Source of the DNA: Bombyx mori
Lineage: Eukaryota > Arthropoda > Insecta > Lepidoptera > Bombycidae
NCBI RefSeq assembly: GCF_030269925.1
Contig: NC_085119.1
Location: 15,349,001 to 15,413,000 of the forward strand
DNA length: 64,000 bases
Reading direction: 5' to 3'
The position numbers and the translations under genes were made by a program. Below, in pieces: positions 10,533 to 21,939 of this stretch. The stretch's first letter is position 1. Each line of letters begins with the position of its first letter. The notes under the pieces are model-generated. The model saw only the letters and a list, made by a program, of their open reading frames with translations, was not told the DNA's origin and made no database searches.

Positions 10533-10955
10533 TCTATATATTAATACGTGAAGCAAAAACTTTGTACCTATTTTTACGAAAATTGCGCGGAGGGAGGAAT
10601 ATGAGTTTTTCCACACTTATAAAGAATATAGAGAAAGAGTGCTGAATGCTTTAAATGTTTCTTTATTATGCATTAATAATACATTAAATCAATTAAATAA
10701 AACATAACACACACTACCATGTATTTAACACACACACACACACACACATACGTGTTTATTGTCAAACTTTTAGTCTGTGTTCAAATTGAGAATAGATTAT
10801 TATTGTTTGTCTTTAATATTATTTTTCTATAGTGTAGTCTTGGTGAAATCTCTGATTATAGATATATGTAGTCTTTGACAATAGAACAATAATAATGTCC
10901 ATACTTATGATTTCATTTGGTTATAGTCTAATTTAGACTACAGAAGGACCACTAG
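10533..10955 (+). mobile_element. Non-autonomous Helitron, full-length copy (family H1)
   Basis: It begins A/TCTATATATTAATACGTG and ends ...GGACCACTAG/T, the A^T target and the TC...CTAG termini of Helitrons. Just inside the 3' end is a hairpin (TAGTCTAATTTAGACTA, 10925-10941). The same family occurs at 40563, 49722 and 54235. A CA microsatellite (10731-10748) is part of the element. No RepHel coding capacity, so it would depend on an autonomous partner. Confidence 0.85.
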
Positions 10956-11159
10956 TTCCATTTAAATAATTCGCTCGTCTATTAGTATTAATAAAAGAAC
11001 CACCATATACTAGTCAAAACAAAATAAGAACCAACAGTTTTTTTCAGTGTGCGGATGAAGGGTTGGTTAATAATGATCAGATTAGATAAATTGTTTATTT
11101 TTTATTTAAATAGAACAATTCAAAATTCAAAAATAATAATGTATATATATAATTACCAA

Positions 11160-11585
11160 ATTTTGGAGCCTCTGGGTCTGCGGAGGGACTTCGGTTCCCT
11201 CTGTATTTTGTACCGTATGTTCCATGGGGAGTGCTCTGAGGAATTGTTCGAGATGATACCAGCATCTCGTTTTTACCATCGCACCGCCCGCCACCGGAGT
11301 AGAGTTCATCCATACTACCTGGAGCCACTGCGATTATCCACAGTGCGTTTCCAGAGATCTTTTTTGCCACGTACCATCCGGCTATGGAATGAGCTCCCCT
11401 CCACGGTGTTTCCCGAGCGCTATGACATGTCCTTCTTCAAACGAGGCTTGTGGAGAGTATTAAGCGGTAGGCAGCGGCTTGGCTCTGCCCCTGGCATTGC
11501 TGAAGTCCATGGGCGACGGTAACCACTCACCATCAGGTGGGCCGTATGCCCGTCTGCCTACAAAGGCAATAAAAAAAAAAAAAAA
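11160..11585 (+). mobile_element. Jockey/CR1-like LINE 3' fragment, longest copy
   Basis: An open frame from about 11160 to 11522 encodes ...LRRDFGSLCILYRMFHGECS, then EELFEMIPASRFYHRTARHR, LPRTIRLWNELPSTVFPERY and the end GIAEVHGRR. These are C-terminal motifs downstream of the RT domain in Jockey/CR1-like elements. The stop is followed by ACCACTCACCATCAGGTGGG and GGCAATAAAAA. The RT domain itself is missing: a 5'-truncated insertion. Its last 75 bases are strikingly like the Bm1 3' end. Confidence 0.85.
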
Positions 11586-11789
11586 CCAAAATCTATACAC
11601 TTTAAAAAAAATATGCAGATGGAATACTCAAAAGAAAATAGTTAAGGTAACAATACCACAATAAATCATCAGGGGTTTGCGAATGCATAAAAAATAAATT
11701 ATCGCTACCGACGTTAAAATAAAGAAGTGGCCCTGATTTTTTTTTCACTAGTATATATCAAAATGCAAAATTAGAAGGCTTAAATGGCG

Positions 11790-12010
11790 TTGGGGAGGGC
11801 ATATTATTATGGTTAGAGGTAAATATAAATGGAGCATAATTGTGACACGATGGTATCCTAGAGAAAGCAAAAGGAAAAAAGGTAGATCGCAAAAAAGATT
11901 TGATGACGACATAAGAGAAGTGGCAGGCGTGACATGGAACAGAGTGGCACAAGAAAGACATGAGTGGAAAAGGTTGGAGGAGGCCTTTGTCGATTGGCAA
12001 ACAGATCTGC
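11790..12010 (+). mobile_element. C-terminal fragment of a third RTE-type LINE
   Basis: The frame from 11809 reads KWSIIVTRWYPRESKRKKGR followed by DDIREVAGVTWNRVAQER and ends near LEEAFVDWQTDL. It aligns with the C-terminus of the intact LINE at 28869-33030 (VTEWYPRDGHRSKGRKNQRW, LEEAYVERQA) but is clearly a different family. It is followed within 10 bases by a Bm1 copy, and translation through that junction is an artefact. Confidence 0.7.
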
Positions 12011-12016
12011 AGGTCT

Positions 12017-12257
12017 TACTGGTGGTAGGACCTCTTGTGAGTCCGCGCGGGTTGGTACCACCGCCCTGCCTATTTCTGCCAAGAAGCAATAATGCGTTTC
12101 GGTTTGAAGGGTAGGGCAGCCGTTGTAACTATACTGAGATCTTGGAACTTATATCTCAAGGTGGGTGGCGCATTTACGTTGTAAATGTCTATGGGCTCCA
12201 GTAACCACTTAACACCAGGTGGGCTGTGAGCTCGTCCATCCATCTAAGCAATAAAAA
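12017..12257 (+). mobile_element. Bm1 SINE body
   Basis: Starts at TACTGGTGGTAGGACC and ends AAGCAATAAAAAG; inserted at the end of the RTE fragment. Confidence 0.9.
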
Positions 12258-12269
12258 GATAAATAAAAA

Positions 12270-13680
12270 AATTAGAAATATTTAGTCATATAATTGTAAT
12301 ATAGATCTGAATAAAAGGCTATTTAATTAAGTTCAATTTAGTATATATCAGGCGCCAAATTAACTATTTCACATGTATCTATTATTGCGCACTATTCCTT
12401 CCTGTACGTTTGCTGAGATCTCTCTCACTCATTCAATAACGAAATTAACAAAATTAACAAACACGAAAGCGGACGAAACGAGCTTACGAAGAGAAAATTT
12501 TATTGTGCTCTTAAATTTTTGAGCTTTGCCGAAAGCTCCGGAGCAAGTTAGCCGATCTCCGTCTGCCGCGACGCGATAACACTTGTTTACAATAAGCCCC
12601 GGCAGAGTAACACTTTTGTGTTTTCAGCTTTTCGAAGCTTTCATTCTTAGAGCTGCCAACGTTGCGTGCTGACCGGAAAGAAATGTTATTATATTTTTAG
12701 CTTTTTTAATAATATTAAACACAAAATTTTATTAATTTTGATATTCCAATGTAAGATGAATACTAACAATATGCTCCATCGTATTTTTAGCAATTTATGC
12801 ACGTAAAGGGATTCTACATTATAGCACTATTATGAAAAAATATCGCCTTTTAAAATTAGAAATAATCTTAAATATCATTAGAAGTTAACTTCTCAAATAA
12901 ATAGCTTTATTTCAGTAACGAGCTTAAAATAGACCTCTAAATGTATTGACGACTTTATCTTGCTTTAATAGAAACAGAAAAATTAAGTAATAAACTGCTA
13001 AGTGACGTAAATAAGACCTCGTGAACTAAATAATAAAGGACTGATTTAATAAATACGAAGGCGTCGAATTCAGGAAAAAATAGGTACTACGTTAAAATTT
13101 GAAACATCGACAAATATGGGAAGGTTTCGAATTTTCCGAGAGCAACGCCAAAATTAAGAAAGACCGTAACTTCTCTAACAAGTTATAAGAGTGGAGGTCT
13201 TTAGAATTTGGCTGCTATACTACCGTTATCGATTCCAATAAAAGCCGCTCTTTTATTTCAGGCGTGGAAAGAAAAAAAAAAAAAGAAAGAAATTACAGAG
13301 AACAGCTGAAATTCTCATTAAAATTCCATTACGACACCAACCTCTCGAATATGGCAATGGATTTTGACGATGAAATTATTTTTTTATAACAACTTGTATC
13401 GGGAGACTAATGGGTGATCGTGGGTTTGCCTGTCGAAGTTAATTGAATACTAAAATTTGTTTATTAAGACGCTATCTATAAAATCTGTTTGCTTGAAGAT
13501 TAAGTTAAGACTCTAGAGGATTATAATAGAACTATTAGAATATCACTGATTTATTGTATTAATGCGATTCCGTGTAGTGAATACTATATATTATAGATAG
13601 AATGCTAATTTGGTTTACGGGTTTCATATCAGAAATAAACTGCACAGAAATAATTTTATATTGTAAGCTCATAATGTGAA
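12270..13680. other. Gene-free region
   Basis: No ORF or RNA gene supported. The part at 12440-12660 is richer in GC and in short palindromes (TTTTCGAAGC and similar) and might be conserved non-coding sequence, but nothing is identifiable. Confidence 0.45.
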
Positions 13681-13682
13681 GT

Positions 13683-13890
13683 ATATTACCATGCTGCATA
13701 TTTCTGCCGTAAAGTGGCCAGGCTTTCGTTTGAAGGCTGACACATCCCTAGTACAATACAATTGGGACCTCAACCACGTGTTTGAAGGTGGCATTCAGGC
13801 CCATGGCATAAGCGTGATGTCTTCGGTCTCCAGTTGTCACTTAACATAAGGTGGGCTGTGAGTTCACTTCCACAAGTAGGCAACATAAGA
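13683..13890 (+). mobile_element. Bm1 SINE, strongly diverged
   Basis: Recognisable by CATATTTCTGCCGTAAAG, TTTGAAGGCTGACAC, CTCCAGTTGTCACTTAAC and GGTGGGCTGTGAG in the right order. Confidence 0.7.
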
Positions 13891-13899
13891 TTAAAAATA

Positions 13900-14245
13900 A
13901 TGTAATTAAAATACAGGATGTATTGGGTGCCTTCACATGAGTCCTTGCAAAATATAGTGATGAGTAGATCCAGTCTTGAACTTGATATTTAATTAACCAT
14001 TATTTTAATAATAATAATAATAATAATAGCTCAAAGCGAAATTACTTAATTACTTCCGAACGACAATGGAGCCACAGATCAGAGCAGCTTTGAAGATACT
14101 TAGTTGCCGGAAATTAATATATTAAATGTTAATATAATATCCTGAATAAAACTAAACTTTAATTAATTGAATTTTCTTTCTAATTAAATACTGTTTACTA
14201 TATAATCCATTTGTTGACAAAGCATAATAAATATACCACACACGA
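13900..14245. other. Gene-free spacer with (AAT)n microsatellite
   Basis: An (ATA)n run occupies 14008-14029. Nothing else is recognised. Confidence 0.6.
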
Positions 14246-14249
14246 GATG

Positions 14250-17000
14250 GATCATCATCATCATCATTTCAGCCTGTCTGCTGTCCACTGCTGAACATAG
14301 GCCTCTCCAACTGATGTCCAGTGCGGCCGGTCCGTTGCCACCTGCATCCAACGTGACCCAGCAATTTTCACCAGGTCGTCGGTCCATCTGGTAGGTGGCC
14401 GTCCCACACTGCGTTTGCCAGTACGTGGTCTCCACTCGAGGATCTTTCTGCCCCATCGGCCGTCCGATCTTCGCGCTATGTGGCCAGCCCACTGCCACTT
14501 CAGCTTGCTAATCCTACGGGCTATGTCAGCAACTTTGGTTCTTCTACGGATCTCCTCATTTCTGATTCGATTTCGTAGAGAAATACCCAGCATAGCCCTC
14601 TCCATAGCTCGCTGCGCGACACTAAGCTTCCTGAAAAGATCCCTTGTGAAGCACCACGTCTCGGAACCGTAAGTCATCACTGGCAACACACATTGGTTGT
14701 ACACCTTTGTCTTTAGACACTGAGGGATTTTGGACGAGAACACATTTCTTAATTTACCGAACGCTGCCCAGCCGAGTTGGATCCGCCTACTGACCTCTCT
14801 CTCAAAGTTGGACTTACCTAATCGGACTACCTGTCCCAGGTATATATAGTCGTCTACGACTTCAAGAGTAGAGTTCCCAACGGTAACTGCGGTGGGCTTA
14901 ATATGGACATTGAACATGATTTTCGTTTTATCCATATTCATTTTAAGGCCCACTCGTTGAGAAACTTTATTGAGGTCTCCGAGCATCTGTCCCAAATCTT
15001 CCAGCGACTCAGCCATGACTACTATATCGTCAGCAAATCGAAGGTGTGTGATGTATTCGCCGTTTATATTGATGCCAAATCCTTGTCATTCCAGAAGCTT
15101 GAAGGAATCCTCTAAGGCAGCGGTAAACAGTTTCGGGGATATGACATCTCCCTGTCTAACTCCTCTTTTAAGCGTGATTTCCTTCGTGGAATGCTCCTGT
15201 ACTCGGACTGACATTGTGGCGTTATTATACAAGTACTTCAACACCTCGACATACCGATAGTCAATACGGCATCGCTGGAGAGATCTAAGGACCGCCCAAG
15301 TTTCGACAGAATCAAAGGCCTTTTCATAGTCCACAAACGCCAAGCATATGGGCCGATTATACTCTTCGGTCTTTTGTATAATCTGCCGCAGCGTATGTAT
15401 GTGGTCTATGGTGCTAAAGCCTTTTCGGAAACCGGCTTGTTCGATAGGCTGAAAGTCATCGAGCCTGCGTTCGAGACGGTTCGTGATGACTCTCGAGAAC
15501 AGCTTATAGACATGGCTCAGCAGTGTTATGGGCCTGTAGTTCTTCAATAAGGATTTGTCGCCTTTTTTGAAAAACAAAACCACAACACCCCTGTTCCATG
15601 CCTCCGACGTTTTCCCTTTGAGCAAGGAGGAATTAAATAGCTTCTGAAGGACTTTCAGTACCGGCGTCCCGCCCGCTTTCAAAAGCTCTGTGGTGATTCC
15701 ATCCTCGCCCGGCGCCTTGTTGTTCTTGAGCTGTTTGAGGGCCATCCTAATCTCGTACAGGCTGATGTCCGGGATATCCTCGGTATAGTGTCGGGTTAAC
15801 TTGGCTCTAGGGTCTGTAACCGAGCTTGCAGGCTCATTGGATATCGAGGTGTATAACTGCCCATAAAATCTTTCTATCTCCCGTAGCACCTCGGCCTTAT
15901 TCGACGTTACACATCCATCTTCGGTTTTCAGATTTGTCAAGTGGCTCTGCCCAATAGACACGTCTCTTGCAAAGACTCTGGAGCCTTGGTTCCGCTCAAT
16001 AGTTTCCTTAATACGTTGTGTATTAAAGGAGCGTAGGTCGTGTCGCATGGACTTCGTGATTTGTCTATTGAGCTGCCTATATGACTCAGCTTCCTCAGAA
16101 GTTTGGAGTGTCATAGAACGTCGGCTAGCCATGAGGTTCCGGGTGTAGTCAGATAATTTTTGAGGTCTATTTTTGCGGTGGGCTTTAAAATACTTAGACC
16201 CTACCGTATGGACAGTTTCCACCAGCCTGCTGTAGATATCATCCACTAATAACTTGCTGTCTAGTCCTTCGAAGCGATTAGATAATTCGAGTTGAAAACT
16301 CTCGGGGTTCTGAATATGTGCATTTGGTGGTCGGAGCGTGGACTTCATCAGACGCGATCTTTCCAATCTGACATTAATACTCAATATGGCCCTTACAATT
16401 CGGTGATCGCTTCCGGTTTTTACTCTATGGATCACAGAGACATCGTTGAATATCTGTCTACTGGTGCTCATGATGAAATCGATTTCATTTTTGGTTACAC
16501 CGTCGGGACTCATCCAGGTCCATTTCCTGTGAGGCGGCTTCTGGAAGAAAGAATTCATCATATAGAGTCCTTCTTTCTCCAGAAAGTCAGCCAACCTCTG
16601 TCCTCTGGAGTTCCGCTGCCCATATCCAAACTGACCCACTTTCAACTCATCATTGCTTCTACAACCCAGCTTTGCATTAAAGTCTCCCATAACAACAGTA
16701 AAATGTGTTTTGGAGCTATGTATGGCCCTACTGACGTTCTCATACAAAGCTTCTACCTCATCGTCTGGGTGTGTCTGAGTGGGAGCGTAAACCTGTATGA
16801 CCTTCAATGAATATCGTTACGATATTCTGAGTATCAGGCACGCTACCCTATTCGAGACGCTCCCGACGGACACAATGTTGTTCACGAGAGACTTGTGGAC
16901 GATAAAACCAACACCACCTTGGGACTTCTGCTCTCCCTCTCGGTATGGTTGTCTCAATATTATACTCATAATTAACATGAAGATCGGATCCGAGAACTCT
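14250..17000 (-). mobile_element. RTE-type LINE, almost complete, 5'-truncated, inactivated
   Basis: The minus strand carries endonuclease and reverse transcriptase in one frame, ending at a (GAT)n tail (14252-14266), the tail type of RTE elements. The 5' boundary is fuzzy near 17000, inside the endonuclease, so the first part of the protein is missing. Two in-frame stops interrupt the ORF. No target duplication could be matched. Confidence 0.85.
14264..16960 (-). pseudogene. RTE ORF2 (endonuclease-reverse transcriptase) with two in-frame stops
   Basis: Read continuously on the minus strand: the endonuclease shows GGVGFIVHKSL, QVYAPTQTHPDDEVE, VMGDFNAKLG, NEIDFIMS and GSDHRIVRA. The RT shows KGDKSLLKNYRPITLLSHVY, QAGFRKGFSTIDHIH, FVDYEKAFDSVE (motif A), RGVRQGDVISPKLF and, after the second stop, LRFADDIVVMAE (catalytic FADD box). 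The C-terminal part includes WQWAGHIARR and ends WTADRLK. Stops are a TAA at about 16816-16818 and a TGA at 15086-15088, the latter just before the FADD box; both keep the frame, so they are simple point mutations. Main open pieces are 15086-16807 and 14264-15085. Not capable of making full-length protein. Confidence 0.9.
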
Positions 17001-17166
17001 TGATTAAAAATGAGAAGTATGATAGCACTGATCGTTGTGGTCTTTCAATATGTTCCAGTACCATAAATAAATTAACAGGAGCGTAAAGAATTCGGGAAAT
17101 AATTTATAGTTGCAATCACGAAAAACTGGCTAGATTATTTTATTCAGCTTACGCAGGTCGTAAACA

Positions 17167-17421
17167 TTTTTTTTTTTTTTTTTTTATTGCTTAGATGGGT
17201 GGACGAGCTCACAGCCCACCTGATGTTAAGTGGTTACTGGAGCCCATAGACATCTACAACGTAGACGCGCCACCCACCTTGAGATACAAGTTCTAAAGTC
17301 TCAGTATAGTTACAACGGCTACCCCACCCTTCAAACCGAAACGCATTACTGCTTCACGGCAGAAATAAGCAGGGCGGTGGTACCTATCCGCGCGGACTCA
17401 CAAGAGGTCCTACCACCAGTA
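17167..17421 (-). mobile_element. Bm1 SINE body with 8-bp target duplication
   Basis: Long T-run, then TTATTGCTTAGATGGGTGG and so on to GGTCCTACCACCA. GTAAACAT flanks it on both sides (17160-17167 and 17419-17426), so this headless copy inserted as such. Confidence 0.9.
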
Positions 17422-17429
17422 AACATAAT

Positions 17430-19045
17430 TTGATCGTCATTCATACTCATATAGAGTCAGGTAGCCAGGATGTCATATAGACTTCTATAGGTTGCTATGA
17501 CCCATCTTTTAGAATTACAAAAATACAGCGAAGAAGAATCTTTGAACTTTATTCTGATAAACCCTTCATCATCATATAGTTAACTAGAAGTAATATGTCA
17601 GACTTTTCTTCATTCTTTGCAAACACAAGTAAATATGTGATTCTCATTATTATGCTTTACATTTCTTTTTATTAACATCGGAGATATTTTAATGGGAAAT
17701 CGAATATTATGTTACGAAGTAGATCCAACTTAACCCGTTTACCTTGGTCAAGTGTTTATCCTCTTACGAAGCGTAAATAATAATGACACCGTAAGGTCGA
17801 GATTATTTATTGTAGACCGATCAATATAGTCTGAGGTAGTTTTTAAACGATAATTTTTTTCCCTCGTTCGAAATTTTAGTCAGTATAAAGTAAATACATA
17901 AAAGTTTTTTCCGTATTTCTTTGTCAAGGATTTGCAAAATACGTAGTACCACGGTAGTTGATTCAAACTCAACCACGATTTTAATTTCACAAGTTGTTAT
18001 ACAAAAAAAATTGCAGGTCATTTTATCTTTATCTCTTTATCAACACACGATGTATCTATTACGTCCCGGACACTTTATTTATTGTTGACATAGATACATA
18101 GAGATGAATAGCCGATGGCTTAAAACTATTCATGGATTTTTATGGTCGTTTATCCATAAACATTAAAAAAGTATACTTCATCAATCACAATGATGAAGTA
18201 TACTTTTGATCGAGATTACCTCTCATTAGCATTTGGAATAAAAGCTATGAAGCTCTTAATATCAGGATATTTGAGTATTTGCTAGATTAGGCATCGACAT
18301 CGACCCGTATGAGTTCTCAACTTGTGAGTCTAATAAAAATATGTGTTGAATTATTTTACATTATAATGTTCTCGTGAGTCTTTCGTGGACCCACATTACA
18401 TTCATTGCTGTTATTTAGAAATCAGGGTGTCTGTTCTAAGAAACAACCAAGACATAACCGCATTTGCTACTACATCTATATCTATTTCTAGCATCGCAAC
18501 TACGAGACTATATAGAGCGATAATAGTAATTTTCTAAATAAAAAATCAATAGACAAACATCACTTCGTTATTTTATATAGAATTATACAAAAGGGATAGA
18601 GGGCTGTAATTTGGTAGCTCATTTTCTTGCCGGATCGACGAGTACATGGCAATAGAAAGATTAGAAAGCTTATAAAAATGGAACGTCTTATTCCAGTATA
18701 GTCTTTTTTTGAATATGAAGACGATTTGTTCTTTCATGATTATTTGTTCGTTTTGGTGTTGTCAATATTTTCAAAAATCTACGATCATCTGGCCTATAAA
18801 ATTCAGCCATCCAATAGCGACACGGAGAATGTCAGACTGCAGACAGTGCAGGGAGCACAAATAGATACGGTACATACTGTAAAGAAAAATCAACGATTCC
18901 GGACTTGACAAAATATCTTGGGATTGCATTTTTCTCATTGAGTGTGTTGTGATAAATAATGATAAATAAATCACGCACAATAATCCGGCCCCAAATTAGG
19001 ATTCCCCGTGTTATAGATACAAGAGTTTGACGTACATACTTACTC
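17430..19045. other. Gene-free AT-rich spacer with one hairpin
   Basis: No gene is supported; ORFs of 60-66 codons here have no recognisable features. It holds the perfect inverted repeat at 18167-18207. Confidence 0.5.
18167..18207. repeat. Perfect 17-bp inverted repeat
   Basis: AAAAGTATACTTCATCA at 18167-18183 pairs exactly with 18191-18207 around a 7-base loop. It does not belong to any repeat family I recognise; the T-run after the right arm is too short to argue for a terminator. Confidence 0.9.
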
Positions 19046-19052
19046 AAGTATA

Positions 19053-19164
19053 ATTTTTTTTTTATACTTGGAGGCAGACGAGCATTCGGCCTATCTGATA
19101 GTGAGTGGTTACCGTCGCCCGTGGATTTCAGCAACGCCAGGGGCAGAGCCAAACCGCTGCCTAC
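19053..19164 (-). mobile_element. 3' tail of Jockey/CR1-like LINE
   Basis: T-run, GGAGGCAGACGAGCATTCGG, TGAGTGGTTACCGTCGCCC and GCCAAACCGCTGCCTAC: the shortest kind of 5'-truncated copy, about 110 bases. Confidence 0.75.
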
Positions 19165-19304
19165 AAATATATACATATATAGATACTAAGCACCCAGACA
19201 AAGAGAAGCCAAACATGTTCATTACATGAATCTTTGCCCGATGTGGGAATCAAATCCACGACCCTCGGCGCAACAGGAAGGGGAGCTGTCAAATTAGTCA
19301 GTAA

Positions 19305-19599
19305 TCTCTATATATAAAAATGAATTACTGTTCGTTAGTCTCGCTAAAACTCGAGAACGGCTGGACCGATTTGGCTTATTTTGGTCTTTAATTATGAAAT
19401 TTGTGGAAGTCCAGAGAAGGTTTAAAAGGTAGTAAAATATGAAAATGATCGAAATTAAATAAAAATAACAATTTTGTTTTTCCTTTGATGTGTCCCCCGT
19501 CGGACAGATTCCTTTTGTTCGTTTTAAGTTTATTTTATACAAAAGTTTAGGTCTTTTATTTATCGATTGAGGCACTACGAAGTCTGCCGGGTCAACTAG
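19305..19599 (+). mobile_element. Non-autonomous Helitron, second family
   Basis: A/TCTCTATATATAAAAATG at the left and GTCTGCCGGGTCAACTAG/T at the right fit Helitron ends. Internal blocks GTTCGTTAGTCTCGCTAAAA and GAACGGCTGGACCGATTTGG are typical of a very common lepidopteran repeat. Non-coding; the ORF of 93 codons on the other strand is incidental. Confidence 0.75.
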
Positions 19600-19604
19600 T
19601 ACAA

Positions 19605-20930
19605 ATTAAATTTCGTGAGACAACGAGAATTTAGATTTAGTAAAGCAATTTGCTGCTGGTTTCAGCTTCCGTCAGCGTACTCGTTCATTGCTTTAAGCTT
19701 TGGGACGATCTCTTACCTCTTGACTCGCTTTTATTTCTGTATACACTTTAGTAGACATTTTTTTACGAAGCATTTTATGGGTCCTTATCAGTGTTTCCAC
19801 TTTAATGATTTCCTTTCCCCACGTCTCAATTCAAATTTCCCCTTCTCAGGGCTGTTTTCTACTCAAAAATTTTTCTGCTGTAGTTTTTACTTTTGGCCCT
19901 AAGGCCCTACCCTATGGTAGTAACTAAAAAAAGAGGTATTTATCGATTTTAGGTTTATTTTAGGTTTTAACCATGATTTTCTGCAATTTCCCCTTTTAAT
20001 GTCTTCCCCTTTTTCTCCCCCTATGCACCCTAATTACCCCTTAAATGGGGAACTTCCTCTCATTGTGAAAACGCTGGTCCTTATACATATTTAGCGACCC
20101 CAAGCTAATATTTTGTCGTACTTTTAGGTACCAAAAACATTTATCAGACAAGAAAAACAGCAACCTAATTTAATGTTCTTATCTGAGAAGTCACATGGAT
20201 ATAATAAACATTATTTTTGATTAAGTCTACAATTGAAAGTCCTTAGAATGTAACCACAAATGCTGGTGAATTCACCTCAGGCATTATCCTTTTCTGATCT
20301 CTATCTACTCTCTACTTTTTGATTTCTGTTAGATCAACCAATTTATTTCGTACAAAAGCCCCTTCAAACAAAAGCTTTAATATATTGTAATAGATTCCAG
20401 GTTTCGATCAAAGCACCTACACGGTAAATATATGAACTTTACGTAAATATTTATTCGGCTTTAAGGGGAAATTTATTGGTCCGTTTCAATTACAATATGT
20501 CATACGACGCTTATGGATGTAATTGATTGTGTTTTGGCACACTTACTGAAAAATAAGTACGGAATAAACAATCTTTATGTTTGCTACGTGCTTTTATTTT
20601 AGTCTAGGGCCTTTTTGTAAATATATCCTTGCTTTTGGCATAAATGGGCAGATAAAATTTTGATTAAATTGTCATGGTATTGACAAATACCTGTCGTAGA
20701 GTGTATCGCATGCCTGTGTTGGTAAATACGATCCTCCTTCCTTTTATCTGCCATGAACGAATCAGGAGGCTAGTCTAAAGGATGTAAATAGGTGTGGTAT
20801 AGGGTGAATAAGCCTTGTACAATACAGCATTTGTAATTACATTCTAAGGACTTTCATGCGTCAACTTAAATACATTCGGTACTTCAAGTATCAAGTATAT
20901 CAAGTATTCACGTATCAAGGTACCATTGCT
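19605..20930. other. Gene-free spacer
   Basis: Some C-rich, T-rich stretches (19800-20060) but no recognisable coding or RNA feature. Confidence 0.45.
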
Positions 20931-20945
20931 AGAGCCATGGATACT

Positions 20946-21175
20946 TTTTTTTTTATATGACTGAAAGATTACTGGTGGCCCGGAGGCCTTTCCAGCTTCA
21001 CCAGGACAGGTGGGCGAGCAAAGGCTCAGCCAGGAGGGGTGGGATTTGCTAACAACTGCCCGAGCGCCTCCGAAGGAGACCTACCAACTCAAGAGCAATT
21101 GCTTCGCTAATGAATCTACTACCGGATCGGAATCGCGACCCACTGAGAAGATCCGGAGAGAAACTCAGCGGGCTA
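20946..21175 (-). mobile_element. Unnamed retroposed repeat with 13-bp target duplication
   Basis: The segment opens with a T-run, so its A-tail is on the minus strand, and is bounded by AGCCATGGATACT at 20933-20945 and 21176-21188. It contains GGATCGGAATCGCGACCCAC followed by TGAGAAGATCCGG and AGAAACTCAGCGGG, a block that recurs at 37145, 37485 and 48840. No ORF. It is probably the truncated 3' part of a LINE or a SINE that I cannot name. Confidence 0.65.
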
Positions 21176-21204
21176 AGCCATGGATACTCTTTTAGCAATA
21201 AAAA

Positions 21205-21685
21205 AATACAAGATACTCATTAAAAGAAGAGAAGCCTGCAAAGTTTATCTCGTCGGTTCTGTTCAAGACTGCGCTGTTTTTGGAACAAGGGCTAGAAATT
21301 ACTTTTATATTTAATGAGAATCTTAGATAAAATAAAAGTTGAAATAAATCGGTTCCAATTAGAGTTGAAAAGGCTCAAGACTACAAAAATCAGATAGTTT
21401 TATATAATATCAAGTCGTCGTCGCCTAATTTGTCTCTTACGTGATATTTCCCCTGCCTCCCATGGATAAGGTAGATCTCAGGTGTATTATGAACTCAGCT
21501 TGTACTACCGATCTTGTTTCTGTAGAGTCCTCGCAATTTCGAATTTTGTCCTCATATTTCAAAGTACTAAAGCTGCATTTCGAATCGATGGTAAAATCAT
21601 GCTTAATTGAATAAAATTGGTCGTTTTTATTATGAAGTATGATGGCAAAATTACTAATATCAATAAGATTTTACTTGCGTAGTTT
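21205..21685. other. Gene-free spacer
   Basis: Nothing recognised. Confidence 0.5.
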
Positions 21686-21689
21686 GAGA

Positions 21690-21933
21690 TTTTTTTTTAT
21701 TGTTTAGATGGGTGGACGAGCTCACAGCCCACCTGGTGTTAAGTGATTACTGGAGCCCATAGATATCTACAATGTAAATGCGCCACCCACCTTGAGATAT
21801 AAGTTCTAAGGTATCAGTATAGTTACAACGGCTACCCCACCCTTCAAACCGAAACGCATTACTGCTTCACGGCAGAAATAGGCGGGGTGGTGGTACCTAC
21901 CCGTGCGGACTCACAAGAGGTCCTACCACCAGT
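21690..21933 (-). mobile_element. Bm1 SINE body
   Basis: Minus-strand body with T-run at the left and GGTCCTACCACCAG at the right; TGAGATTT appears on both sides, probably the target duplication. Confidence 0.9.
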
Positions 21934-21939
21934 GGTGAG

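Noticed and set aside
11809..12114. 101-codon ORF as one protein
   Set aside because: Chimera of an RTE C-terminal fragment and an adjoining Bm1.
14415..14672. Plus-strand ORFs across the RTE element, here and at 16292-16810
   Set aside because: Antisense shadows of the RT/endonuclease frame.
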